Assembly (NCBI GenBank): GCA_036268425.1
Contig: DATAUE010000179.1
Coordinates: forward strand, 310,001 to 374,000
DNA: 64,000 bases
Direction of reading: 5' to 3'
DNA from: DATARH01 sp036268425
GTDB taxonomy: Bacteria > Pseudomonadota > Alphaproteobacteria > ATCC43930 > CGMCC-115725
The notes under the pieces were generated by a model that worked only from the letters and a program-made list of their open reading frames with translations, did no database searches and was not told the origin of the DNA. This document shows, piece after piece, positions 26,782-34,953 of this stretch (positions are counted from its first letter, which is position 1; every line of letters begins with the position of its first letter). Made by a program: the position numbers and the translations under genes.

Positions 26782-28137
26782 ATGGCCGATATCAGTAAAG
26801 ACACTGCAAACGACCTCGACCTGTTGCACGATCTGGTCGGTCGTGCCTTGAAGGCCGGCGCCGATGCCGCGGATGCGATCGTGGTCGAGGGCATCTCGCT
26901 GTCGCATGCCCGGCGGCTCGGCAAGACCGAAAAGCTGGAGCGTTCCGAAGGGCAGGATATCGGGCTGCGCGTGCTGGTCGGCAAACAGCAGGCAATGGTG
27001 TCGAGCAGCGATCGTTCCGCGAAAATGCTCGACGAACTGGTCGAGCGGACGCTGGCGATGGCGCGCGCGGTGCCGGAAGACCCGTTCTGTGGTCTCGCCG
27101 ACCCGGGCCAGATCACCCATGACTGGCCGGCCCTCGATATGTCCGACCCCGACGAGCCGAACGCTGAAACGCTGATCGAGCGGGCGCGGGCGGCGGAGGA
27201 GGCGGCGCTGGCGGTGACCGGCGTCACCAATTCGGAAGGTGCGGAGGCCGGCTGGGGCCGTTCGCGGGTCGCGCTGGTCGCCAGCAACGGGTTTGCCGGC
27301 GGCTATGGCGGCTCGCATCACGGGGTCAGCGTCGCGGTGATTGGCGGCGCTGGCACACAGATGGAGCGCGACTACGATTTCTCCAGCTCTGTCTACGCCG
27401 CCGATCTGCGTGATCCCGCGGCGATCGGCAAGGCCGCCGGCGAGCGCACGGTCAAGCGGCTCGGCGCCCGCAAAATGCCGACCGGCCGCTTTCCGGTCGT
27501 GTTCGACCCGCGCGTCGCGCGCAGCTTCCTGTCGCATTTGCTCGGCCCGATTTCCGGCCCGTCGATCGCCCGCGGCACCAGTTTCCTTAAGGACAAGCTC
27601 GGCCAGCGGATTTTTCCCGAAACGATCACGATCACCGAAGACCCGCATCGCCAACGCGGGTTCCGCTCCAAGCCGTTCGATGCCGAGGGCTTGCCGAACC
27701 GGCGGCGCGCGATTATCGACAAGGGTGTGCTGACGACATGGCTGCTCGATTTGCGCTCGGCGCGCCAACTCAAGCTTGCGCCGACCGGCCACGCGGTGCG
27801 CGGCACCTCGTCACCGCCGGGGCCGGGGGCCTCGAATGTGTGGATCGAGCCGGGTTCCGTCAGCCCTACCGAGTTGATGGCTGATATCAAGAGCGGCTTC
27901 TATGTGACTGAACTGATGGGGATGGGGGTCAACGGCATTACCGGCGATTACAGCCGCGGTGCCGCCGGTTTCTGGATCGAGAATGGCGAGATTGCCTTTC
28001 CGGTCAGCGAAATGACCGTCGCCAGCAATCTCAACGAGATGTTCGCCCGTCTTGTCGCCGCGAATGACCTCGAGTTCCGCACCGGCGCCGACGCGCCGAC
28101 CCTGCGCATCGACGACCTCACCGTCGCCGGAGCATAA
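26782..28137 (+). CDS. pmbA: TldD/PmbA-family metalloprotease subunit (PmbA/TldE-like)
   Basis: A 451-residue PmbA/TldE-like protein. Family blocks include EKLERSEGQDIGLRVLVG, SNGFAGGYGGSHHGVS, FDPRVARSFLSHLLGP and the C-terminal NGITGDYSRGAAGFWIENGE. TldD and TldE form a cytoplasmic protease that clears unfolded peptides and matures microcin B17 or CcdA. The TldD partner, which holds the zinc site, is not in the window, as expected for the pair's usual separation. The ATG at 26782 has GGAG five bases upstream; the Met at 26761 is an alternative. The 82-bp gap after ubiD contains an imperfect hairpin around GTGAGAAG. Confidence 0.92.
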   Translation: MADISKDTANDLDLLHDLVGRALKAGADAADAIVVEGISLSHARRLGKTEKLERSEGQDIGLRVLVGKQQAMVSSSDRSAKMLDELVERTLAMARAVPEDPFCGLADPGQITHDWPALDMSDPDEPNAETLIERARAAEEAALAVTGVTNSEGAEAGWGRSRVALVASNGFAGGYGGSHHGVSVAVIGGAGTQMERDYDFSSSVYAADLRDPAAIGKAAGERTVKRLGARKMPTGRFPVVFDPRVARSFLSHLLGPISGPSIARGTSFLKDKLGQRIFPETITITEDPHRQRGFRSKPFDAEGLPNRRRAIIDKGVLTTWLLDLRSARQLKLAPTGHAVRGTSSPPGPGASNVWIEPGSVSPTELMADIKSGFYVTELMGMGVNGITGDYSRGAAGFWIENGEIAFPVSEMTVASNLNEMFARLVAANDLEFRTGADAPTLRIDDLTVAGA

Positions 28138-28218
28138 CCTCGTATTTCCCCGCTCTGCAGGATGACTCCGGGCGGCGAGGGCCGGTATGCTGGTGCATCG
28201 CCGGCCAGGAGAGATGAC

Positions 28219-29007
28219 ATGACGACCGATCTGCTCGAAAGCACCGAAAACGGCATTACCACGCTGACCCTCAACCGGCCGGAGCGGCTCAATGCGTTGT
28301 CGCCGGCGATGACCGCGGCGTTGAAGGAAGCCCTGGAACGGCTGTCGACCGATCATGGCTGCGGTGCGATCGTCATCACCGGCGCCGGGCGCGGCTGGTG
28401 CGCCGGGGGCGATGTCAAGACGATGGAGAGCCGCGGCCGTGACCAGACTTTTGAGGACCGGGTCGAGGGGTTGCGCAAGGCGCACCAACTGCCCTTGCTG
28501 ATGCGCACGATGCCGAAGGTACTGATTGCGATGATCAACGGGCCGGTCGCGGGTGCGGGGCTGGGCCTTGCGCTGGCTTGCGATTTGCGCGTGGCGGGCA
28601 AATCGGCGCGGTTTGGCAGCGCCTTTGCGCGGATCGGCTATTCCGGCGATTACGGCGGCTCGTGGAGCCTGACGCGGCTGGTCGGCACTGCCAAGGCGCG
28701 CGAAATGTATTTCCTCGCTGATGTGATCGACGCCGACAAGGCCGGTGAACTCGGCATCGTCAACAAGGTCGTCGCCGATGATGAATTGAAGGCCGAGACG
28801 ATGGCTTTGGCGCGGCGCATCGCCGACGGGCCGCAAGTCGCGCTCGGCTATATGAAGCGCAACCTGCTGGCGGCCGAGACCGAGCCGTTCCAGACCGCGC
28901 TCGACCTCGAAGCCGAGCATCAGGCGCGTTGCGCTTTTACCGAAGACCACAAGGAGGCGGTCGCCGCCTTTGTCGAAAAACGCCGGCCGGTGTTCAAGGG
29001 GCAATAA
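28219..29007 (+). CDS. Enoyl-CoA hydratase/isomerase family protein
   Basis: A 262-residue crotonase. Oxyanion-hole glycines are in WCAGGD and in GPVAGAGLGLALACD. In the second catalytic loop (ARIGYSGDYGGSW) the family's Glu is replaced and an Asp precedes the GG pair, as in PaaG-like isomerase/hydratases, so classical hydration is uncertain. AGGAGAG precedes the ATG at 28219. A MaoC hydratase follows four bases after its stop, so both probably act in one acyl-CoA degradation route, perhaps of an aromatic or branched acid. Confidence 0.92.
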   Translation: MTTDLLESTENGITTLTLNRPERLNALSPAMTAALKEALERLSTDHGCGAIVITGAGRGWCAGGDVKTMESRGRDQTFEDRVEGLRKAHQLPLLMRTMPKVLIAMINGPVAGAGLGLALACDLRVAGKSARFGSAFARIGYSGDYGGSWSLTRLVGTAKAREMYFLADVIDADKAGELGIVNKVVADDELKAETMALARRIADGPQVALGYMKRNLLAAETEPFQTALDLEAEHQARCAFTEDHKEAVAAFVEKRRPVFKGQ

Positions 29008-29011
29008 AGCG

Positions 29012-29470
29012 GTGGCGGGCCTCTACTTCGAGGAGTTCTCGGAAGGGCAGGTGTTCGAGCATCCGATGACCCGCACGGTCACGGAGACCGACAACATCCT
29101 GTTTACGACGATGACGATGAACCCGCAGCCGCTGCACCTCGACGCCGAATTCGCCAAAACGACCGAATTCGGCCGCCCCTTGGTCAACAGCATCTTTACG
29201 CTCGGGCTGGTCATCGGCATCAGCGTTGCCGATACGACATTGGGCACGACGGTGGCCAATCTCGGCATGACCGATGTGCGCTTCCCGAAACCGGTGTTTC
29301 ACGGCGACACGATCCATGTGCGCACGACGATCGTCGGTAAGCGCATGAGCCGCTCACGCGCTGATTCAGGCATCGTCGAGTTCGAGCATGTCGGCCTTAA
29401 CCAGCACGGCGACACCGTCGCCATCTGCCGCCGTGCCGGGCTGATGAAGACGCGGCCGGCCCAGAGCTAG
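29012..29470 (+). CDS. MaoC-like acyl-CoA dehydratase
   Basis: A 152-residue hot-dog-fold protein starting from GTG at 29012, directly after the crotonase gene. The R-hydratase-type signature NPQPLHLDAEFAKTTEFG gives the catalytic Asp/His pair. Its single-domain length and the loop TETDNILFTTMTMN match mesaconyl-CoA or beta-methylmalyl-CoA dehydratase-like MaoC proteins. It probably hydrates a short, branched enoyl-CoA, which fits the neighbouring crotonase and CoA-type metabolism, but the substrate is inferred. No ATG start lies between the crotonase stop and the conserved sequence. Confidence 0.85.
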   Translation: MAGLYFEEFSEGQVFEHPMTRTVTETDNILFTTMTMNPQPLHLDAEFAKTTEFGRPLVNSIFTLGLVIGISVADTTLGTTVANLGMTDVRFPKPVFHGDTIHVRTTIVGKRMSRSRADSGIVEFEHVGLNQHGDTVAICRRAGLMKTRPAQS

Positions 29471-29563
29471 ACATGATCCCGATACGCCGGATGCTCAAGG
29501 ACCGCTTCCATCGGGCTCAACCCGGCGGTCCACGCATCCTCTCCGGCGTTCGTAATGGCCCGA

Positions 29564-30580
29564 TCAGGATGGTCCGCCGACGGCTTCGGGGATTTTCGTG
29601 GGTGCGGTTTCCGGCATTGCCGCAGGCTGGCCGAGAGGCTGGCGGTGACGGCCCGTGATGTAAGGCAGGATCACGCCGACGATCCCCTGGCGGAAGGTCA
29701 GTACGCAGATCACAAAGATGACGCCCTCGATGATGGTGACCCAGGAGCCGGCCTGCGCGAGATAGGTCTCCATCGTCACGATCACAAAGGCGCCGACGAC
29801 CGGGCCGAAAATCGTGCCGAGGCCGCCGATCAGGGTCATCAGCACGACCTCGCCCGAGGTCCCCCATTGCACGTCGCTCAACGCGGCAAACTGGAACACC
29901 AGCGCCTTCATCGATCCGGCAAGCCCGGCAAGAGCGGCCGACAGAATAAAGGCGACGAGCTTGTAATGATCGGCGCGGTAGCCGAGTGAAATCGCGCGCG
30001 GCTCGTTCTCGCGGATCGCCTTGATCACCTGGCCGAACGGCGAGTTGATTGTGCGCACGATGATGCCGAAGCCGACCAGAAACATCGCCAGTACAAAATA
30101 ATACATGATGTAGGTGTTATTGAGATCGAGCACGCCGAACAATCTGCCGCGCGGCACACCTTGAATGCCGTTCTCGCCGCCGGTAAACGGAAGTTGCAAC
30201 GCGAGAAAGAACACCATCTGCGCAAAGGCCAGCGTCACCATCGCGAAATAGATGCCTTGGCGGCGGATCGCCAGCCAGCCGAACACCGCGCCCAGCAATG
30301 CCGCCGCGGCGGTGCCGGCGAGGATGCCGAGTTCCGGCGGCCATCCCCAAGCTTTCATCACATGCGCCGCGATATAGGCGCCGCCGCCAAGAAACGCGGC
30401 ATGGCCGAACGACAGCAGCCCGACATAGCCGAGCAGCAGGTTGAAGGCGCAGGCGAACAGCGCCATGCACAGTGCGTGCATCAGAAACACGGGATAGCAG
30501 AAAAACGGCGCGGCGATCGCCAGTAGCAACAGGCTGACGGTCCAGATTCGGTTCGTTGCGGTGCGGGAGAGGCCGCTCAT
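29564..30580 (-). CDS. livM: Branched-chain amino acid-type ABC transporter permease, LivM-like
   Basis: A 338-residue inner-membrane permease with about nine to ten hydrophobic segments. The family loop NLLLGYVGLLSFGHAAFLGGG is near residue 50 and the EAA-like IRENEPRAISLGYRADHYK loop near residue 200. With LivH it forms the channel of a HAAT-family importer. It is the last gene of a five-gene operon; its ATG lies one base after the LivH stop. The C-terminus has a 20-residue polar extension rich in proline. The carried substrate may be a branched amino acid, amide or aromatic acid. Confidence 0.92.
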   Translation of the reverse strand: MSGLSRTATNRIWTVSLLLLAIAAPFFCYPVFLMHALCMALFACAFNLLLGYVGLLSFGHAAFLGGGAYIAAHVMKAWGWPPELGILAGTAAAALLGAVFGWLAIRRQGIYFAMVTLAFAQMVFFLALQLPFTGGENGIQGVPRGRLFGVLDLNNTYIMYYFVLAMFLVGFGIIVRTINSPFGQVIKAIRENEPRAISLGYRADHYKLVAFILSAALAGLAGSMKALVFQFAALSDVQWGTSGEVVLMTLIGGLGTIFGPVVGAFVIVTMETYLAQAGSWVTIIEGVIFVICVLTFRQGIVGVILPYITGRHRQPLGQPAAMPETAPTKIPEAVGGPS

Positions 30581-30581
30581 G

Positions 30582-31478
30582 TCAGGCGGCCCGGCCGAAC
30601 AGGCCGGCGGGCTTGACCAACAGGACCAGCGCCATGATCATGAAAATGACCGTGTTCGAGGCCTCGGGATAGAACACCTTGGTCATGCCTTCGATCAGCC
30701 CGAGCGCAAAGCCGCTGATGATCGCGCCCATGATCGAACCCATGCCGCCGATCACCACGACCGCGAACACGACGATGATGATCTCGCTGCCCATTTGCGG
30801 GCGCACCTGATAGATCGGCGCCGCCAGCACTCCGGCCAATGCCGCCAGCGCTACGCCGCCGCCATAGGTCAGCGTCACGAGGCGCGGCACATTGATGCCC
30901 AGCGCCTGCACCAGCACCGGATTTTCCGTGGCGGCGCGCAGATAGGCGCCGAGCCGGGTGCGTTCGATGACGAACCACGTTGCGAGGCAGATCACCAGCG
31001 ACGCACCGATCACCCAGGCACGGTAGGTCGGCAGAAACATGAAGCCGAGATTCTGCGCGCCCTGCAATTCCGGCGGGATCACATAAGGCTGACCGGAGGA
31101 GCCGTAGGCCTGGCGAAACGCGCCTTCGATAATCAGCGCCAGCCCAAACGTCAGCAGCAGGCCGTAAATGTGGTCGAGCTTGGCGATGCGCCGCAGAAAC
31201 AGCCGCTCCATGACGATGCCGGCGGCGCCGACGACGATCGGCGCGATGATCAGCGACGGCCAGTAGCCGAGACCGAGCCAGCTCAAGAGGAACCAGGCGC
31301 AGAATGCGCCCAGCATGTATTGCGCGCCGTGCGTGAAGTTGATGATGTTGAGAAGGCCGAAAATCACCGCGAGGCCGAGACTCAACATTGCGTAGAACGC
31401 GCCGTTGATCAGCCCCACCAGCAGCTGCGCAAACAGCAGTGGCGCCGGTGGGATCGCAATGTGCAGCCAATCAGGCAA
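30582..31478 (-). CDS. livH: Branched-chain amino acid-type ABC transporter permease, LivH-like
   Basis: A 298-residue permease with about eight transmembrane segments. It begins with LVGLINGAFYAMLSLGLAVIFG and has the NFTHGAQYMLGAF loop, both LivH hallmarks, and the ATENPVLVQALGINV coupling loop near residue 190. The start is a TTG at 31478, with ACGAGG eight bases upstream; the only nearby ATG is out of frame. It pairs with LivM to form the membrane channel and lies 67 bp after the receptor gene in the operon. Confidence 0.92.
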   Translation of the reverse strand: MPDWLHIAIPPAPLLFAQLLVGLINGAFYAMLSLGLAVIFGLLNIINFTHGAQYMLGAFCAWFLLSWLGLGYWPSLIIAPIVVGAAGIVMERLFLRRIAKLDHIYGLLLTFGLALIIEGAFRQAYGSSGQPYVIPPELQGAQNLGFMFLPTYRAWVIGASLVICLATWFVIERTRLGAYLRAATENPVLVQALGINVPRLVTLTYGGGVALAALAGVLAAPIYQVRPQMGSEIIIVVFAVVVIGGMGSIMGAIISGFALGLIEGMTKVFYPEASNTVIFMIMALVLLVKPAGLFGRAA

Positions 31479-31545
31479 GACCTCAGCCTCGTCATGTCCT
31501 CGCCGGAGTGGCCGCTATACCGCGATACCCCGTGCAATACGCCGT

Positions 31546-32751
31546 TCAGCCCTTAACGAGTGGGCATTCGTTGCCGTTGGGCCGCTTATAGGCTTCTTCG
31601 CCGGGGATCGTGGCGATCAGCTTGTAGTAATCCCACGGGCCTTTCGACTCGCTCGGCTTCTTGACCTCGAACAGATACATGTCGCGGACCAAGGTGCCGT
31701 CTTCGCGGATATGGCCGTTCTTGGTCATAAAATCGTTGATCGGGGTTGCCTTCATCTTTTTCATCACGGTGGGGCCGTCAACGCTGTTCACCGCCTTGAC
31801 CGCATTCAGATAGGCCGTTACCGCGCCATAAACGCCCGCTTGGTTCATTGTCGGCTCGCGCTTGGTCTTTTCAAAAAAGCGCTTTGACCACGCACGGGTC
31901 TCGTCATTCATGTCCCAGTAGAACGATTCGGTCAGTTGCAGCCCCTGCGCGGTTTGCAGCCCGAGGCTGTGGATGTCGCTGAGGAAAACGAGCAATCCGG
32001 CGAGCTTCTGGCCGCCGGCGACGATGCCGAATTCGGCCGCCTGCTTGATCGAGTTGATCGTGTCGCCGCCGGCATTGGCGAGGCCGACGATCTTGGCCTT
32101 GGAGGCCTGAGCCTGCAGTAGGTAGGACGAGAAATCGGCGGTGTTCAGCGGCACCTTGACATCGCCCAGCACCTTGCCGCCGTTGGCCTTGACGACCGCG
32201 GAAGTGTCGCGTTCGAGCGCATGGCCGAAGGCGTAATCGGCGGTGATGAAAAACCAGCTGTCGCCGCCGGCCTTGACCACCGCGGCGCCGGTGCCGTTGG
32301 CCAGCGCCACCGTATCGTAGGTCCAGTGCACCGAGGTCGGGGCGCAGGCTTTGCCGGTCAGGTCCGACGAGGCGGCGCCGGAGACTAGGATCACCTTGTT
32401 CTTGGCGCGCGCCACCTCCTGCACCGCAAGCGCGACGCTCGACGTTGTCAGGTCGGTGATCATGTCGACGCCGTCCTGGTCGAACCATTGCCGGGCGATC
32501 GCGGCGCCGGTGTCGGGCTTGTTCTGATGATCGGCGCTGACGATCTCGATCTTTTTGCCGCCGACCGTGCCGCCGAAATCGGCGACTGCCATTTTCGCCG
32601 CTTCGACCGAACCGGAGCCGCCGAGATCGGCATATAGGCTCGACATGTCGGCGAGTACGCCGATCTTGACTGTGTCCTGCGTTATCTGAGCCTGCGCCGC
32701 CGTCGCGACGGTCAAGGCCGCGGCAATCGCCGCCAGCCGCGCTATCCGCAT
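31546..32751 (-). CDS. ABC transporter substrate-binding protein (LivK-like)
   Basis: A 401-residue periplasmic type I binding protein. The signal peptide spans residues 1-22 (cleavage after AQA), and the mature start DTVKIGVLADMSSLYADLGG is the family's ligand-binding region. It has YGAVTAYLNAVKAV near the end and the FEVKKPSESKGPWDYYK tail common in receptors of this subfamily, many of which bind aromatic or organic acids rather than branched amino acids. It sits between the ATPase genes and the permease genes of the same operon. Confidence 0.9.
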   Translation of the reverse strand: MRIARLAAIAAALTVATAAQAQITQDTVKIGVLADMSSLYADLGGSGSVEAAKMAVADFGGTVGGKKIEIVSADHQNKPDTGAAIARQWFDQDGVDMITDLTTSSVALAVQEVARAKNKVILVSGAASSDLTGKACAPTSVHWTYDTVALANGTGAAVVKAGGDSWFFITADYAFGHALERDTSAVVKANGGKVLGDVKVPLNTADFSSYLLQAQASKAKIVGLANAGGDTINSIKQAAEFGIVAGGQKLAGLLVFLSDIHSLGLQTAQGLQLTESFYWDMNDETRAWSKRFFEKTKREPTMNQAGVYGAVTAYLNAVKAVNSVDGPTVMKKMKATPINDFMTKNGHIREDGTLVRDMYLFEVKKPSESKGPWDYYKLIATIPGEEAYKRPNGNECPLVKG

Positions 32752-32772
32752 CGTCTCACTCCCTCTGTACCT

Positions 32773-33537
32773 CTAGACCCCGAGATAATCTTGCAATCTG
32801 GCAGATTTTTCGCCGAGTTCGGCATTGCCGATCATGTCGATGACCCGGCCGTTTTCGACAACGTAATGGCGGTCGGCGATGGTCGCGGCAAATCGGAAGT
32901 TCTGCTCGACCAGCAGGATCGTAAAGCCTTTGTGCTTCAGCGTCTCGATGACCTGCCCGATCTGCTGCACGATGACCGGCGCCAGCCCTTCGGTCGGCTC
33001 GTCGAGCAGCAGCAGCTTGGCGCCGGTGCGCAGGATGCGGCCGATCGCCAGCATCTGCTGTTCGCCGCCCGATAATTTGGTGCCCTGGCTGCGCCGCCGC
33101 TCCGACAGGTTCGGGAAGATCGCGTAGATCTCGTCGACGCTCATGCCGCCGGGCCGCACCACCGGCGGCAGCATCAGGTTTTCCTCGACATCGAGGCTGG
33201 CAAAGATGCCGCGTTCTTCCGGGCAATACCCGACGCCGAGCCGCGCGACGCGGTTTGACGGCAAGCCCACGAGTTCGCTGCCCTGGTAGCGGATCGATCC
33301 GGTACGCTGCCCGACAATCCCCATGATCGCGCGCAACGTCGTCGTCTTGCCGGCGCCGTTGCGGCCAATGAGGGTCACAACCTCGCCCTCCGCGACCGTG
33401 AAATCCATACCGTGCAGGACGTGGGATTCGCCGTACCAGGCGTTGAGACGGGCAACCCGCAGCATGTCGCCCGGCAGCGTGTCGCCCGCCAGCGTTTCGC
33501 CCGTCAGCGTTTCGCCCGGGGCATCCGGCTCAGGCAT
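32773..33537 (-). CDS. livF: Branched-chain amino acid-type ABC transporter ATPase, LivF-like
   Basis: A 254-residue ATPase with Walker A GRNGAGKTTT, Q-loop, signature LSGGEQQ and Walker B LLLLDEPTEGLAP. The first 24 residues are an unusual low-complexity leader of repeats GETLT, GETLA, GDTLP and GDML encoded by a 15-bp tandem array; family members normally begin at the second Met (33465, MLRVARLNAWYG). If the ATG at 33537 is used, the gene overlaps the livG stop by 8 bp; the internal Met at 33465 would leave a 64-bp gap. Either start leaves an intact ATPase. Confidence 0.93.
   Translation of the reverse strand: MPEPDAPGETLTGETLAGDTLPGDMLRVARLNAWYGESHVLHGMDFTVAEGEVVTLIGRNGAGKTTTLRAIMGIVGQRTGSIRYQGSELVGLPSNRVARLGVGYCPEERGIFASLDVEENLMLPPVVRPGGMSVDEIYAIFPNLSERRRSQGTKLSGGEQQMLAIGRILRTGAKLLLLDEPTEGLAPVIVQQIGQVIETLKHKGFTILLVEQNFRFAATIADRHYVVENGRVIDMIGNAELGEKSARLQDYLGV
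33461..33520. repeat. Four 15-bp tandem repeats in the livF N-terminal codons
   Basis: Units on the plus strand are agcatgtcgcccggc, agcgtgtcgcccgcc, agcgtttcgcccgtc and agcgtttcgcccggg (33461-33520, exactly 15 bp each). In the livF frame they encode a five-residue repeat, GETLT-like, between livG and the conserved start of livF. The number of units could vary without breaking the frame. Confidence 0.88.
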
Positions 33538-34282
33538 GTCCGGTGCCGAGATAGGCTTCGACGACTTCGGGATGGCGCGATACCGCGGCGTAATCACCTT
33601 CGGCAAGGATGCGGCCGCGGGTCAGTACCGTGATCGTCTGTGACAGGTCGGCGACGACCGACAGATTGTGCTCGACCATCAGCACGGTGCGGTCGCGCGC
33701 CGCATCGCGGATCAGTGCCGAAACGCGGCTGATGTCGCCTTGCGCCAGCCCGGACATCGGCTCGTCCAGCAGCAGCATCTCCGGCTCGAGGGCAAGCGTC
33801 GTCGCGACTTCGAGCGCCCGCTTGCGGCCGTAGGACAATGCGACGGCCGGACTGTCCTCGAACCCGGCAAGCCCGACCGAGGCAAGTAATTCGTCGGCTC
33901 GCTGGTCGAGCCCGGCCAACGAGCGTTGCGAGCGCCAGAAACAGAACGAGGTCCCGAGCCGTTGCTGCAATGCGACGCGCACATTCTCGCGCACGCTCAG
34001 ATGCGGAAATACCGCCGAAATCTGAAATGACCGTACCAGCCCTTGCCGCGCCACGTCCGCCGGCCGCGCCCGGGTGATGTCGCGCCCGTTGTAAAAAATG
34101 CTTCCGGCACTAGGTTCGAGAAACTTGGTGAGCAGGTTGAAGACCGTGGTCTTGCCGGCGCCGTTGGGGCCGATCAGCGCATGGATCGTGCCGCGCTGGA
34201 TTTTCAGGTCGATCCCCCGGACGGCCGAAAAGCCGCGAAACTCCTTGGTCAGCCCGCGTGTTTCGAGGATCAGATCGGGCAA
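33530..34282 (-). CDS. livG: Branched-chain amino acid-type ABC transporter ATPase, LivG-like
   Basis: A 250-residue ATPase with Walker A GPNGAGKTT, Q-loop in VRSFQIS, signature SYGRKRALE in place of LSGGQ, and Walker B MLLLDEPMSG. This is the LivG-type partner of LivF; both energise the LivHM channel. It is the first gene of the operon (livG, livF, receptor, livH, livM). The 109-bp gap to the divergent hisI gene must hold the operon promoter; I could not identify a convincing one. Confidence 0.93.
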   Translation of the reverse strand: MPDLILETRGLTKEFRGFSAVRGIDLKIQRGTIHALIGPNGAGKTTVFNLLTKFLEPSAGSIFYNGRDITRARPADVARQGLVRSFQISAVFPHLSVRENVRVALQQRLGTSFCFWRSQRSLAGLDQRADELLASVGLAGFEDSPAVALSYGRKRALEVATTLALEPEMLLLDEPMSGLAQGDISRVSALIRDAARDRTVLMVEHNLSVVADLSQTITVLTRGRILAEGDYAAVSRHPEVVEAYLGTGHA

Positions 34283-34391
34283 TGTCCGCTACTCAACCGC
34301 CTTGTGTAAATCGCCGGGGCACCCTAATGCCAGGGCCGGCGGGCTGACAAGCGATTGCACCGAGGCTGATTTTCCCAGGAGGAGACGACCC

Positions 34392-34823
34392 GTGACCGCA
34401 ACGACGCAGGCTTCTCAGGGACAGGCGATGGCCGGTGATGTCGCGCTTGATGCGATCAAATTCGACGCTGCTGGGCTGGTGCCGGCAATCGCCCAGCAGC
34501 ACGACACCGGCGAGGTGCTGATGGTAGCCTGGATGAGCCGCGAATCACTGCGCCTGACGCTGGCGGAGAGGCAGGTGTGCTACTGGTCGCGGTCGCGCCG
34601 CGCGCTGTGGCGCAAAGGGGAGACATCAGGGCAGGTGCAGCGCCTCGTCGAGCTGCGCGTCGATTGCGACGGTGATACGCTGCTGCTGCTGGTCGACCAG
34701 GACGGTGTCGCTTGCCATACCGGCCGGCGCAACTGCTTTTTCCGCGCTTGGCGCGATAATTGCTGGACCGAGATCGCAGCGCCGGCAATCGACCCGGAAA
34801 AGCTCTACCCGTCCGGGGCTTGA
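34392..34823 (+). CDS. hisI: Phosphoribosyl-AMP cyclohydrolase
   Basis: A 143-residue HisI that opens the purine ring of PR-AMP in histidine synthesis. Its motifs are VCYWSRSRRALWRKGETSG, DCDGDTLLLLVDQDG with the Mg-binding aspartates, and the zinc-binding ACHTGRRNCFF. The GTG at 34392 follows AGGAGGAGA; an in-frame ATG at 34428 is an alternative that trims a 12-residue Thr/Gln-rich leader. Unlike many bacteria the cyclohydrolase is not fused to HisE. It stands alone between livG (divergent) and the cyclase, with no other his biosynthesis genes nearby. Confidence 0.95.
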   Translation: MTATTQASQGQAMAGDVALDAIKFDAAGLVPAIAQQHDTGEVLMVAWMSRESLRLTLAERQVCYWSRSRRALWRKGETSGQVQRLVELRVDCDGDTLLLLVDQDGVACHTGRRNCFFRAWRDNCWTEIAAPAIDPEKLYPSGA

Positions 34824-34953
34824 TCGCCGGTCGTCCGCGTCGGCACCAGTGACGCAAACGTGACCGCCAGACCGGCCGCGTGTGCATAAACGCGCCGTAG
34901 CGCGGCATCTGCGTCGCTGTCTCGAAGATGCTAGCCGGTGTAGCATATGGTTT

